Positions 1-5,804 of a DNA stretch of 12,170 bases are shown piece by piece. Position numbers and translations under genes: made by a program. The number at the start of each line of letters is the position of its first letter. Positions within the stretch are counted from its first letter, which is position 1. The notes beneath the pieces are model-generated. The model ran no database searches. It had not been told where the DNA came from and saw nothing but the letters and a program-made list of their open reading frames with translations. The DNA lies in the NCBI GenBank assembly GCA_047518225.1, contig JAKZRK010000052.1, positions 1 through 12,170 on the forward strand. Reading direction: 5' to 3'. Origin of the DNA: GCA-2731375 sp047518225 (lineage in GTDB: Bacteria; Pseudomonadota; Alphaproteobacteria; GCA-2731375).

Positions 1-140
1 CATGAATCGGGAGATCCGTTCCGGTTCAGGAGGCGCTCGACATCGCCGGAGATATCGCCGCCCGACCTAGGCCGAGCTTTACTCGGGGGATTGGGAGCAC
101 CCTAGATGTAGTGGGTATGGGTGACAACCGGATAGGCACG
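1..140 (+). mobile_element. Truncated copy of IS1595-derived miniature element (copy A)
   Basis: Positions 1-140 are, base for base, the reverse complement of 7581-7720, the left end of the complete 357-bp element further right. The outer end is at 140 (CCGGATAGGCACG). The copy runs off the left edge of the window, so its other inverted repeat is not seen. Read on the plus strand, 1-105 carries the same transposase remnant as the other copy (HESGDPFRF..., stop TAG at 103-105). The two copies face each other about 7.4 kb apart, so they could recombine and invert the DNA between them. No target duplication can be assessed here. Confidence 0.85.
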
Positions 141-240
141 ATTTGTTCCAGCATTGGGGTTTTCCAAATATCAAAACGGAGATGTTCAAGCTGAATTTGC
201 CCAGTCTACGGCAGTCGACAAGGTCTTGAAATAGTCTGAT
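141..240. other. Non-coding or decayed stretch beside the element
   Basis: No convincing gene is seen. Just after the element a short open frame (about 136-234, plus) ends at a TAG at 232-234. It encodes about 30 residues containing SKYQNGDVQAEF. It could be the tail of a gene cut by the element, but no family is recognised. Confidence 0.3.
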
Positions 241-377
241 GCCTTTGGCGTTAAGCCGGAACTGTCTATGGATGTGGATAACGTCTCCCGCGCGGTAGTC
301 TACATGGCCAGCCCGACGCCAACGTGCAGTTCCTAACCGTCATGGCCACCAAAATGCCCTTCGTCGGGCCGGGTTAG
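241..377 (+). pseudogene. Decayed C-terminal tail of a short-chain dehydrogenase/reductase (SDR)
   Basis: Two adjacent frames together read like the end of a bacterial SDR oxidoreductase. The first frame (241-312) gives FGVKPELSMDVDNVSRAVVY then MAS. After a frame change, the second (315-377) gives DANVQFLTVMATKMPF then VGPG and a stop at 375-377. From memory, intact SDRs of this group read roughly YMASLPLDANVQF here, so a deletion of about 7 bases at the junction (around 311-315) would explain the shift. The N-terminal Rossmann part and the catalytic Tyr-x3-Lys are absent. A TAG lies just upstream in the first frame (232-234). This looks like a gene relic left next to the mobile element. The family call rests on the short tail only. 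Confidence 0.6.
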
Positions 378-444
378 CGCTGCCGTTGTCAGGGTAGGCC
401 GTCCGATGGCCCCTCCCATCCATGATTTGGCGCCGGGCTTCCCC

Positions 445-1116
445 TCAACGCGGCGGGCCCACCAGATCGGCGATGGCGGCGGCCCAGTCCTCGGGCTTGA
501 AGCCCATGGAACCGGCCACGGTTTTAAAGCGCACGATGCCACCCCCATCGATCAGATATAAGCGTTCCGGCAGGGCGTTATTCAGGCCGTCCGCCTGATC
601 GGTCATATCGTCCAGCAACATGGGCATGGCCATGTTCAGGCGCAGGACGCAAAGCTCGGCTATCCCGGCCCGCTCGTCGATGCTGTTGGGCGCGTTCAGG
701 ACGATGTCGTCGTCCAGGTTATGCTGCACCTGCCAACCGTCGTCCGGGTGCGCCTCCTGGATATAGACGCAATAAAAATCCATCCGGTCCTTGAACTGCT
801 CCGCGATCTCGTTCAGGCGCACGGCCTGAATACGAAACGGTGGTCAGGTGTAGGAACCGAAGATCAGGCCAACCGGCCGGCCCCGGCCGCCTGCGAAATT
901 ATCCGACAATCTGACCGTCCCGCCGGTCCGCTTGCCCACGGCCGACAACCGCTCCAGGGTAAAGTCCGGCGCCATCTGGCCCACCTGGGGCGCCCTTTCT
1001 TCCCGCGCCAGGCGCTCCGCCCGCATGGCGGTATATTGTTCCGGTGTCAGCAGCATTCGCGCAAAATTTTCAGGTGGAATGTCGCGCCAATCCGCCGGGT
1101 AACTAATCTCTGCCAT
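445..1116 (-). CDS. Deiodinase-like / redoxin-fold selenoprotein with in-frame TGA (candidate Sec at residue 91)
   Basis: Read through one TGA (844-846), this is a 223-residue protein. Residues ~48-90 look like the start of a thioredoxin/AhpC-type domain (GQMAPDFTLERLS, then RPVGLIFGSYT). The TGA is residue 91, followed by PPFR. The result, GSYT-U-PPF, is the active-site signature of iodothyronine deiodinases (GSCT-U-PPF); bacterial relatives often have Cys there. The frame continues after the TGA with sensible sequence (FYCVYIQEAHPDDGW, then LPERLYLIDGGGIVRFKT), as expected for the rest of a redoxin fold, so this is not decay. The start ATG at 1114-1116 has a GGAG about 10 bases upstream. 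A SECIS-like hairpin lies just 3' of the TGA. Substrate is unknown; thiol-dependent redox or reductive dehalogenation are family-based guesses. No selA, selB, selC or selD is in the window. A conventional caller would split it into two genes (844-1116 and about 445-822). Confidence 0.8.
812..830 (-). promoter_or_regulatory. Candidate bacterial SECIS hairpin for the TGA at 844-846
   Basis: On the minus-strand mRNA, 13 nt after the UGA, comes a perfect 7-bp stem UUCAGGC/GCCUGAA closed by the loop CGUGC. The loop begins 21 nt after the UGA and has a G at its second position. Published descriptions of bacterial SECIS elements ask for a stem-loop directly downstream of the UGA, an apical loop roughly 16-37 nt away, and a G in the first two loop bases. 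This hairpin meets all three. It lies in coding sequence (the IQAVRLNE region). SelB binding is inferred. Confidence 0.6.
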
Positions 1117-1190
1117 GCTCCGCTCCTAATAATCATCAATGATATTAGGCCGAAATACCGCAAAGAGGCCATGCCGCAGCGAACACAAAA

Positions 1191-1213
1191 ATCGCCGGCG
1201 TACTGCCGGCGAT
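1191..1213 (-). terminator. Rho-independent terminator of the flagellin gene
   Basis: A perfect 9-bp stem (ATCGCCGGC/GCCGGCGAT, loop of 5) is followed on the minus strand by TTTTTGTGTT. It sits about 80 bases past the flagellin stop and before the selenoprotein gene, which is therefore probably transcribed separately. Confidence 0.75.
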
Positions 1214-1251
1214 CGTTGCGCTTGGCCGTCGTGTCTGTGGCGATCGGGGCG

Positions 1252-1282
1252 AGCCGCACCTGCCCTCAACGCAGGTGCGGCT
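1252..1282 (-). repeat. Perfect 11-bp inverted repeat just after the flagellin stop
   Basis: AGCCGCACCTG at 1252-1262 pairs with CAGGTGCGGCT at 1272-1282 around a 9-base loop, starting about 9 bases past the flagellin stop codon. No T-tract follows it on the minus strand. It may be an mRNA 3' stabiliser or an auxiliary terminator working with the hairpin at 1191-1213. Confidence 0.6.
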
Positions 1283-1290
1283 GGGCGCCC

Positions 1291-2109
1291 CTAACCGCCA
1301 AACAGTGCGATCATCCGGGAGGGAGCCGCGTTAGCAACGCTAAGGCTGATCACGCCCAGGGATTCCTTGATTTGATAGGACTGCAATGCAGCACTTTCCG
1401 CCGCCAGGTCAGCGTCGACCAGATTGCCGATGCCGGCGCGCAAGGTGTCGTTTTGTATGCCGAGCAGTTCGTCGTGGGTTTCGATGCGCTTGGCGGAACT
1501 GCCCAGGTTGGCCAGTTTCGCGGAGGCATCGGTGATCGCCGCGTCGAGGCCGCTCAACGCGCTGGTGGCGTTGCCGAAGGTATCCAACGAAAACCCGTTA
1601 ATGCCAAGACCGCTGGTGGACAAATCCTGCGAGGCAACGGTGATGCGTCCGCCGTCGTCGTCGCTTAGGATGTTCTGATCGACCGCGCCCGCGGCGATCA
1701 GGTTGGTGCCCGCGAAGTCAGCGCTGTCGTTGATGGTGGTTATCTGATCACGCAGCGCGTTGAAGGCTGAATTCAGGGCATCGCGCGAATTCTGATCCAG
1801 CCCTTCCTGACTGGCCTGAACCGCCAGGCTTTTCATCTCGATCAGCAGGTCGGAGGTCGACTCGCCCGCGGCCAGGGCGACATCGAGAGTGGCGCTGGCC
1901 CGGCTGAGGCCCTCGCGCACCGCCCCGGTGCCTTCAAAGGTTGAGAGCAACTGTTGGGCAATGGCCAAGGTGGCGGCATCGTCCTTGGGCGAGTTGATCT
2001 TCTTGCCGGTGGAAATGTGGGTTTGGATCTTTTCCAGGTGGTCGCGGGTGCTTGACAATTGTCGCAACGCGGTCGCGGCACCGTTGTTGGTGTTGATGGA
2101 GTTTACCAT
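1291..2109 (-). CDS. Flagellin
   Basis: This gene encodes the subunit of the flagellar filament, exported by the flagellar type III apparatus and polymerised outside the cell. The 272-residue protein starts MVNSINTNNGAATALRQL and shows the conserved flagellin N-terminal D0/D1 region (HISTGKKINSPKDDAA, GLSRASATLDVALAA). The C-terminal D0 helix ends AALQSYQIKESLGV..., then LSVANAAPSRMIALF. It is short, with a small central region, as in many alphaproteobacterial flagellins. The ATG at 2107-2109 is chosen because it has AAGGA about 10 bases upstream and gives the standard N-terminus. An in-frame ATG at 2145 would add 12 non-flagellin residues. No other flagellar genes are nearby, so the gene is isolated here. 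A sigma-54-like promoter lies upstream and a strong terminator downstream. Confidence 0.93.
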   Translation of the reverse strand: MVNSINTNNGAATALRQLSSTRDHLEKIQTHISTGKKINSPKDDAATLAIAQQLLSTFEGTGAVREGLSRASATLDVALAAGESTSDLLIEMKSLAVQASQEGLDQNSRDALNSAFNALRDQITTINDSADFAGTNLIAAGAVDQNILSDDDGGRITVASQDLSTSGLGINGFSLDTFGNATSALSGLDAAITDASAKLANLGSSAKRIETHDELLGIQNDTLRAGIGNLVDADLAAESAALQSYQIKESLGVISLSVANAAPSRMIALFGG

Positions 2110-2189
2110 CGTTTGGTCTTCCTTTTCGACGGCCCCGCTATCCATTACCCATTCTGGGCTGTTGGACCGGAAGCTTTGCGCCCCGCCGT

Positions 2190-2205
2190 TGCCGACGGTT
2201 TGCCA
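2190..2205 (-). promoter_or_regulatory. Candidate sigma-54 promoter for flagellin
   Basis: The minus strand reads TGGCAAACCGTCGGCA, with the GG-N10-GC spacing of RpoN promoters and a full TGGCA at -24. The -12 element is weaker (CGGCA rather than TTGCA). It would give a leader of about 70 nt before the ATG at 2109. Sigma-54 control of flagellins is known in Caulobacter and other alphaproteobacteria. No convincing sigma-28 motif was seen. Confidence 0.35.
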
Positions 2206-2292
2206 TTTCGTGGATCACCCCCCGCATAGAGCGAGGCAGAGGTGACCATAGCCGCGAGACATTAATGACAGGTTAACAAAACAACGTTTGGA

Positions 2293-2568
2293 TCAGCGGC
2301 TTGCAAACAGCTCGGAATGGCTGCCCAGCCTTGCCAGCCGCAATTCGTAATCGGTTGCCTTGTAGATGAGCAACCAATCGGGCGCGATATGGCACTCTCT
2401 ATGGTCTTTCCAGGTCCCGATCAGGCCATGATCCCGGTACTTTTCATCGATGGCGCGGCCTTCTCGCAAGTCCTCCACGACTCTTTGCAGCGCATCGACA
2501 TCCCGTCCCTGCCTGCTGGCCCTTTTCAGATCCTTCTTGAACTGTTTCGTCGATTTCAGGACGAGCAT
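2293..2568 (-). CDS. yafQ: YafQ-family mRNA endoribonuclease toxin (type II TA)
   Basis: This is a 91-residue RelE/YafQ-fold toxin expected to cut mRNA on the ribosome. The motifs match E. coli YafQ closely: ...DHGLIGTWKDHRECHIAPDW, then LLIY, and GSHSELF at the end. The residues H47, H60, D64, W65, H84 and F88 correspond to YafQ H50, H63, D67, W68, H87 and F91 at a constant offset of three, so the active site looks complete. Its ATG (2566-2568) directly abuts the stop codon of the upstream antitoxin (TAG-ATG), implying translational coupling. Expression should be held down by the antitoxin and its operator. Confidence 0.92.
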   Translation of the reverse strand: MLVLKSTKQFKKDLKRASRQGRDVDALQRVVEDLREGRAIDEKYRDHGLIGTWKDHRECHIAPDWLLIYKATDYELRLARLGSHSELFASR

Positions 2569-2829
2569 CTATACGTCCAGTTCCTTCCGAAGGTCGCCGA
2601 AGCTGTCATGGGAGGTAAGGTTTTCGCCGGTTCGGGTTTCACCCATGGCGGCGGCGGATTCCGCATTTGGCTGGGCCGCGGTGGGACGGAAGGGTAAGCC
2701 ACCAACATTCACGCTTTGCTGCAGGAACATCCGGATGGCATCCGAAGTTTTCAGGCCCATGGCCCGAAAAACCTTTTCTGCGTCAGTTTTCAGTTCCTTG
2801 GACACCCGCGATTGCACGGTGTGGTTCAT
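2569..2829 (-). CDS. dinJ: DinJ/RelB-family antitoxin, partner of the adjacent YafQ
   Basis: This 86-residue protein has an N-terminal ribbon-helix-helix DNA-binding part (MNHTVQSRVSKELKTDAEKV, then FRAMGLKTSDAIRMFLQQSV, NVGGLPF) and a flexible C-terminal tail for toxin binding. The G-L-x-T-S-D-A-I block and GGLPF are typical of DinJ/RelB. The ATG at 2827-2829 is preferred because AAGGA lies about 8 bases upstream. The frame stays open further upstream, to an ATG at 2914-2916, but that would add 29 hydrophobic residues unlike the family. It precedes the toxin gene with no gap. It is clearly related to the truncated antitoxin at 7334. Confidence 0.9.
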   Translation of the reverse strand: MNHTVQSRVSKELKTDAEKVFRAMGLKTSDAIRMFLQQSVNVGGLPFRPTAAQPNAESAAAMGETRTGENLTSHDSFGDLRKELDV

Positions 2830-2863
2830 GGTACAGGTCCTTAATATTTCCGCATCGGACAGT

Positions 2864-2926
2864 AATTTTGTAAAAAAGAGTGCAAATGTCAATAAAATGT
2901 CTGCGAAACGCCGCAATTTGCAATTT
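2864..2926 (-). promoter_or_regulatory. Candidate promoter/operator of the dinJ-yafQ pair
   Basis: A perfect TTGACA (2892-2887 on the minus strand) lies upstream of dinJ. The -10 is weak: AAAATT at 17-nt spacing (2869-2864). Around it is an inverted repeat TGCAAAT (2881-2887) / ATTTGCA (2916-2922) and a tandem heptamer GCAATTT (2913-2926). These could be sites for autorepression, but no tight palindrome like the one before the second antitoxin is seen. Confidence 0.35.
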
Positions 2927-3045
2927 TCATCATGAACCGTTCCGCCACCGCGAATTTCGGGCGTGATGCCGTGTTCATCCGCCGATTAGCCAAAATTTAC
3001 CATAAGCGCCCTCAGAAGGTTCGATTGTTTTTTGAGCGGAAACAC

Positions 3046-3051
3046 TATGAT
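3046..3051 (+). promoter_or_regulatory. Possible -10 element of upp
   Basis: TATGAT lies 69 bases before the upp start. A TTGTTT at 3025-3030 could be the -35, but the 15-nt spacing is short. This is a weak prediction. Confidence 0.25.
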
Positions 3052-3120
3052 TAGGGGCTTTGTTCCGTTTTGCGCCTGTGGTTACACTGGACCGCAAAAA
3101 ATACGGAGGGGCAGAACGAT

Positions 3121-3756
3121 ATGGCGGCACCGAATGTGACGGTTGCGGATCATCCGTTGATCCAGCACAAGTTGACCTTGCTGCGGCGGAAGGAAACATC
3201 GACGGCGGAATTCCGCCAATTGTTGCGCGAGACCGCCCTGTTGCTGGCGTTCGAGGCGACCCGCGATCTGGCCTTGAAGCAAGTGGAGATCGAAACCCCG
3301 CTGGAGGTCATGGACGCCCCCGCCCTGGACGGCAAGAAACTATGCCTGGTCTCGATCCTGCGCGCCGGCAACGGCCTGTTGGAGGGGATGCTGGATCTGA
3401 TCCCCGCCGCCCGGGTCGGCCATATTGGCATGTACCGGGACCACGAAACCCTGGAGGCGGTGGAATATTATCTGAAGCTGCCCCATTCCATTGGCGAGCG
3501 CCAGGTGATCGTGGTGGATCCCATGCTGGCCACGGGCAATTCCGCCGCCGCCGCCGTCACCCGCCTGAAGGAGGCCGGCGCCAGGCGGATCAAGTTCGTC
3601 GCCCTGGTTGCGGCACCCGAGGGCATCGAGGCCTTTGCCACCACCCATCCGGACGTGCCCATATTAACCGCCGCCATCGACCGGCAATTGAGCGGGATCG
3701 GCTATATCCTGCCCGGCCTGGGTGACGCCGGCGACCGCCTGTACGGCACCAAGTAA
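3121..3756 (+). CDS. upp: Uracil phosphoribosyltransferase
   Basis: This enzyme makes UMP from uracil and PRPP in pyrimidine salvage, in the cytoplasm. The 211-residue product has the family length. It starts VTVADHPLIQHKLTLLR and has SILRAGNGLLEGM in the middle. The PRPP-binding loop VDPMLATGNSAAAA lies near residues 137-150. The C-terminal uracil-binding segment is IGYILPGLGDAGDRLYGT. The ATG at 3121 is chosen for the GGAGG about 12 bases upstream and for matching known Upp N-termini; the frame is open to 3070 but the extra residues do not fit the family. It stands apart from the next recognised gene by about 290 bases. Confidence 0.96.
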   Translation: MAAPNVTVADHPLIQHKLTLLRRKETSTAEFRQLLRETALLLAFEATRDLALKQVEIETPLEVMDAPALDGKKLCLVSILRAGNGLLEGMLDLIPAARVGHIGMYRDHETLEAVEYYLKLPHSIGERQVIVVDPMLATGNSAAAAVTRLKEAGARRIKFVALVAAPEGIEAFATTHPDVPILTAAIDRQLSGIGYILPGLGDAGDRLYGTK

Positions 3757-4021
3757 TAATCAGAGAAGTTGAAACGCCCCTGGCACCGGCCAGCGCGGAC
3801 GAGCGGCGCAGCCAGAACCCGGTCGCCCCGGAATTGCTCTAGATTTTCTGGCGCATGGCGGCGTCGCCTTCGATCATGGCCTGTCGCAATATGCTTACCA
3901 TCAGGGCCGATCCTCGACTATCATGGATTTCCGCGATTATTCCGTGATCCGGGTCGACGTGCGGTTCGAGGCGTTGAGCCGGGCCTTCGAGGACCGCTTC
4001 GGCGTAACGCCGCGAAGCTAG
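3757..4021 (+). other. Gap after upp with a short unexplained reading frame
   Basis: One frame is open from about 3775 to the TAG at 4019-4021. It contains protein-like text: LDFLAHGGVAFDHGLSQYAY, then DFRDYSVIRVDVRFEALSRA and FEDRFGVTPRS. The only ATG inside is at 3923 (32 residues), with no clear ribosome site. It may be the 3' end of a decayed gene or a small protein. No family is recognised. The larger frames on either strand here run into the next gene and look like shadows. A weak hairpin (CTGGC-ACCG-GCCAG) after upp has no T-tract. Confidence 0.3.
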
Positions 4022-4042
4022 AATATTGTAAAGGATCTGAAC

Positions 4043-4678
4043 GTGAGGGATACCTACAAAGACATCGGCTTTGGCGCCCGCGACATTGGTTTTGGCGAGC
4101 GCCCGGCCATCGCCGTGGTCGATTTTCAAACAGGTTTCACGGATGCGCAATACACTCTTGGCGGCCGGCCCCTGGTCGAACGCGCGGTGCAGAACACGGC
4201 CCGCATGCTGGACGCCGCCCGGGCCGCCAAGGTACCCGTGGCAAGCTGTTATACCGCCTACACATCCCAGCGCGACGCGCCCTATTGGAAAATCCCCACC
4301 GTGCTGGAGGAGTTTCACCATGGCCATCCCTGCACCGCCTTGGAACCGCGGATCTATGACCCGGATTATGACGTGGTCTATTGCAAGACGGGGCCGTCGA
4401 TCTTTTTCCAAACGGCAATTACCCAGTATTTCATCAAGGAGCGGGTGGATACGGTGATCATCGCGGGTTGCAATACTTCCGGCTGTATCCGCGCCTCGGT
4501 CATCGATGCCTTTTCCTATGGCTTCCGCGTCGCGGTGCCGGAAGATTGCGTCGGCGATGTGGAAGAGGGGCCGCACCAGGCTAATTTAATGGACGTAGGC
4601 CGCCGCTACGCCGATGTTGTCAGCCTGGATGATGTATTGGATTATCTGGAGACGGTGCGCGGGCGCAATGCATCGTAA
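4043..4678 (+). CDS. Isochorismatase-family cysteine hydrolase (N-carbamoylsarcosine amidase-like)
   Basis: This 211-residue cytoplasmic hydrolase has the complete catalytic triad of the isochorismatase fold: D27 (AVVDFQTGF), K115 (VVYCKTGPS) and C148 (AGCNTSGCIRAS). The Cys nucleophile indicates an amidase, as in N-carbamoylsarcosine amidase, nicotinamidase and biuret hydrolase, rather than a true isochorismatase. The substrate cannot be told. The GTG at 4043 is preferred because AAAGGAT ends 7 bases upstream. About 50 bases later a membrane protein and an amidase-signature enzyme follow on the same strand, suggesting joint use of an amide or carbamoyl compound. Biuret breakdown uses an enzyme of this family plus an amidase, so that is one possibility, with no specific support here. 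Confidence 0.85.
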   Translation: MRDTYKDIGFGARDIGFGERPAIAVVDFQTGFTDAQYTLGGRPLVERAVQNTARMLDAARAAKVPVASCYTAYTSQRDAPYWKIPTVLEEFHHGHPCTALEPRIYDPDYDVVYCKTGPSIFFQTAITQYFIKERVDTVIIAGCNTSGCIRASVIDAFSYGFRVAVPEDCVGDVEEGPHQANLMDVGRRYADVVSLDDVLDYLETVRGRNAS

Positions 4679-4727
4679 CGATCAATAATCATCGCGGTGG
4701 CGCGGCATATGGGGCACGGGGCGTTTC

Positions 4728-5804
4728 GTGGATAGTCGTTCGGCAATATTTTTACAGGTGATGGCCGCCATCGCCGTGCTTGGGGTGCTGGCATTCCTGG
4801 TCTTTCTGCTTGGCCGCGCGCTGTCCCGCTCCAAGGGTGCTGTTTCCCCAGGCGCCCCGAACCGTTGGTATCAATATCTATTGGCCGCCCTTTTGTTGTT
4901 GGTGGTGGTGATCCTGGGGGTCTGGCAGTTTTCCACACAGGGTTTGTTGGGTCAGGCGGTGGACTGGCGGGCGGATAGCCGGGGCATCGCTTTCTTCGTC
5001 ATAATGCTGGTGGTCGGCGGCCTGGGTTTGATGGGTTTTTTGGCCTACCTGATCACCCAGGCTTCCCGTGAACCCCCCGCCGCGCGGGCGGCCCCGACAG
5101 GCGCCGCGCCCGCATCGGGCGGCGAGGCGGCCCCGGCGCCGGAAGCCATGACCCAGCCGACTTCGGCGGGATTGCGCATGCTGGGTCTATTGGCCCTGTT
5201 TATTGCCTTTTTGCTGCTGAACTGGGTCTATTTGCCCCAGGGGGAACAATTTCTGGTGGTCTTGCGGTTGATCTATCCGGCCAGTCTGGCGGTCGCCCTG
5301 GTGTTGTTGTTCGACAAGGCGGCGCGGGGCTGGAACGTCAAGGGCGGAGCGGAAAACCTGCGTGAATGGCTGCTGTGCGATGGCATAACCTTTCTGCTGA
5401 TCCTGGGTTTTCTGAATTTGCAGTACCACGGGGAGGGCGGAAAATACGCCGCTATGTTCTGGGATGTGCTGTACGTAGCGTTGTTTTTCCTGATTTTCTG
5501 GTTGCTGGACCGCACCCGCACCCGCCTTCGTTTCCTGTTTGCCCATGCCTATCTGATTGCCTTGCCCATTCTGCTGCTGATCTGGCGCGTGGTGCAGGGC
5601 GTGGCCGCGCCGGCGGATTTGTCCTGGTGGAGCAGCATTTGGCCGTTTTTCTTTCTGGCCGTTATCGCCTTCGTGCTGGAAATTATCGTCTTGCTCATTC
5701 AGGGCGATGAGGGCAAACATGGCCTGGGCGCGGCCAAGGACGCCGTCTTTGTCGCCGTCTATGGCATTCTGTTGATCATCACGGTACCGGAGGCGGCGAC
5801 ATGA
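4728..5804 (+). CDS. Unrecognised multi-pass membrane protein (~10 helices)
   Basis: This 358-residue inner-membrane protein belongs to no family I recognise. Hydrophobic segments lie at about residues 10-29, 48-67, 86-109, 150-168, 173-195, 214-230, 240-260, 270-289, 303-325 and 337-353. A 35-residue Ala/Pro/Gly-rich linker (about 114-147) splits it into a three-helix front and a seven-helix back. The back half has charged loops such as LLDRTRTRLRF and LIQGDEGKHG. The GTG at 4728 is the likely start (GGGG 6 bases upstream); an in-frame ATG at 4761 is possible. Its stop overlaps the amidase ATG by 4 bases (ATGA), so the two are almost certainly co-transcribed. It may be a permease or sensor for the substrate of the neighbouring hydrolases, by context only. 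Confidence 0.8.
   Translation: MDSRSAIFLQVMAAIAVLGVLAFLVFLLGRALSRSKGAVSPGAPNRWYQYLLAALLLLVVVILGVWQFSTQGLLGQAVDWRADSRGIAFFVIMLVVGGLGLMGFLAYLITQASREPPAARAAPTGAAPASGGEAAPAPEAMTQPTSAGLRMLGLLALFIAFLLLNWVYLPQGEQFLVVLRLIYPASLAVALVLLFDKAARGWNVKGGAENLREWLLCDGITFLLILGFLNLQYHGEGGKYAAMFWDVLYVALFFLIFWLLDRTRTRLRFLFAHAYLIALPILLLIWRVVQGVAAPADLSWWSSIWPFFFLAVIAFVLEIIVLLIQGDEGKHGLGAAKDAVFVAVYGILLIITVPEAAT

Noticed and set aside
844..846. TGA as an ordinary nonsense mutation splitting a decayed redoxin gene
   Set aside because: It sits exactly at the deiodinase Sec position, the frame is intact on both sides, a SECIS-like hairpin follows, and no other damage is seen.
721..1668. Long plus-strand open frame (315 codons)
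   Set aside because: It lies antisense to the selenoprotein and flagellin genes, and its product is Arg/Gln-rich with no recognisable fold.
3839..4576. Minus-strand open frame (245 codons)
   Set aside because: It overlaps the cysteine hydrolase with its full catalytic triad; no family features in the antisense product.
5187..5720. Minus-strand open frame (177 codons) opposite the membrane protein
   Set aside because: It is Gln-rich shadow sequence of hydrophobic codons on the other strand.
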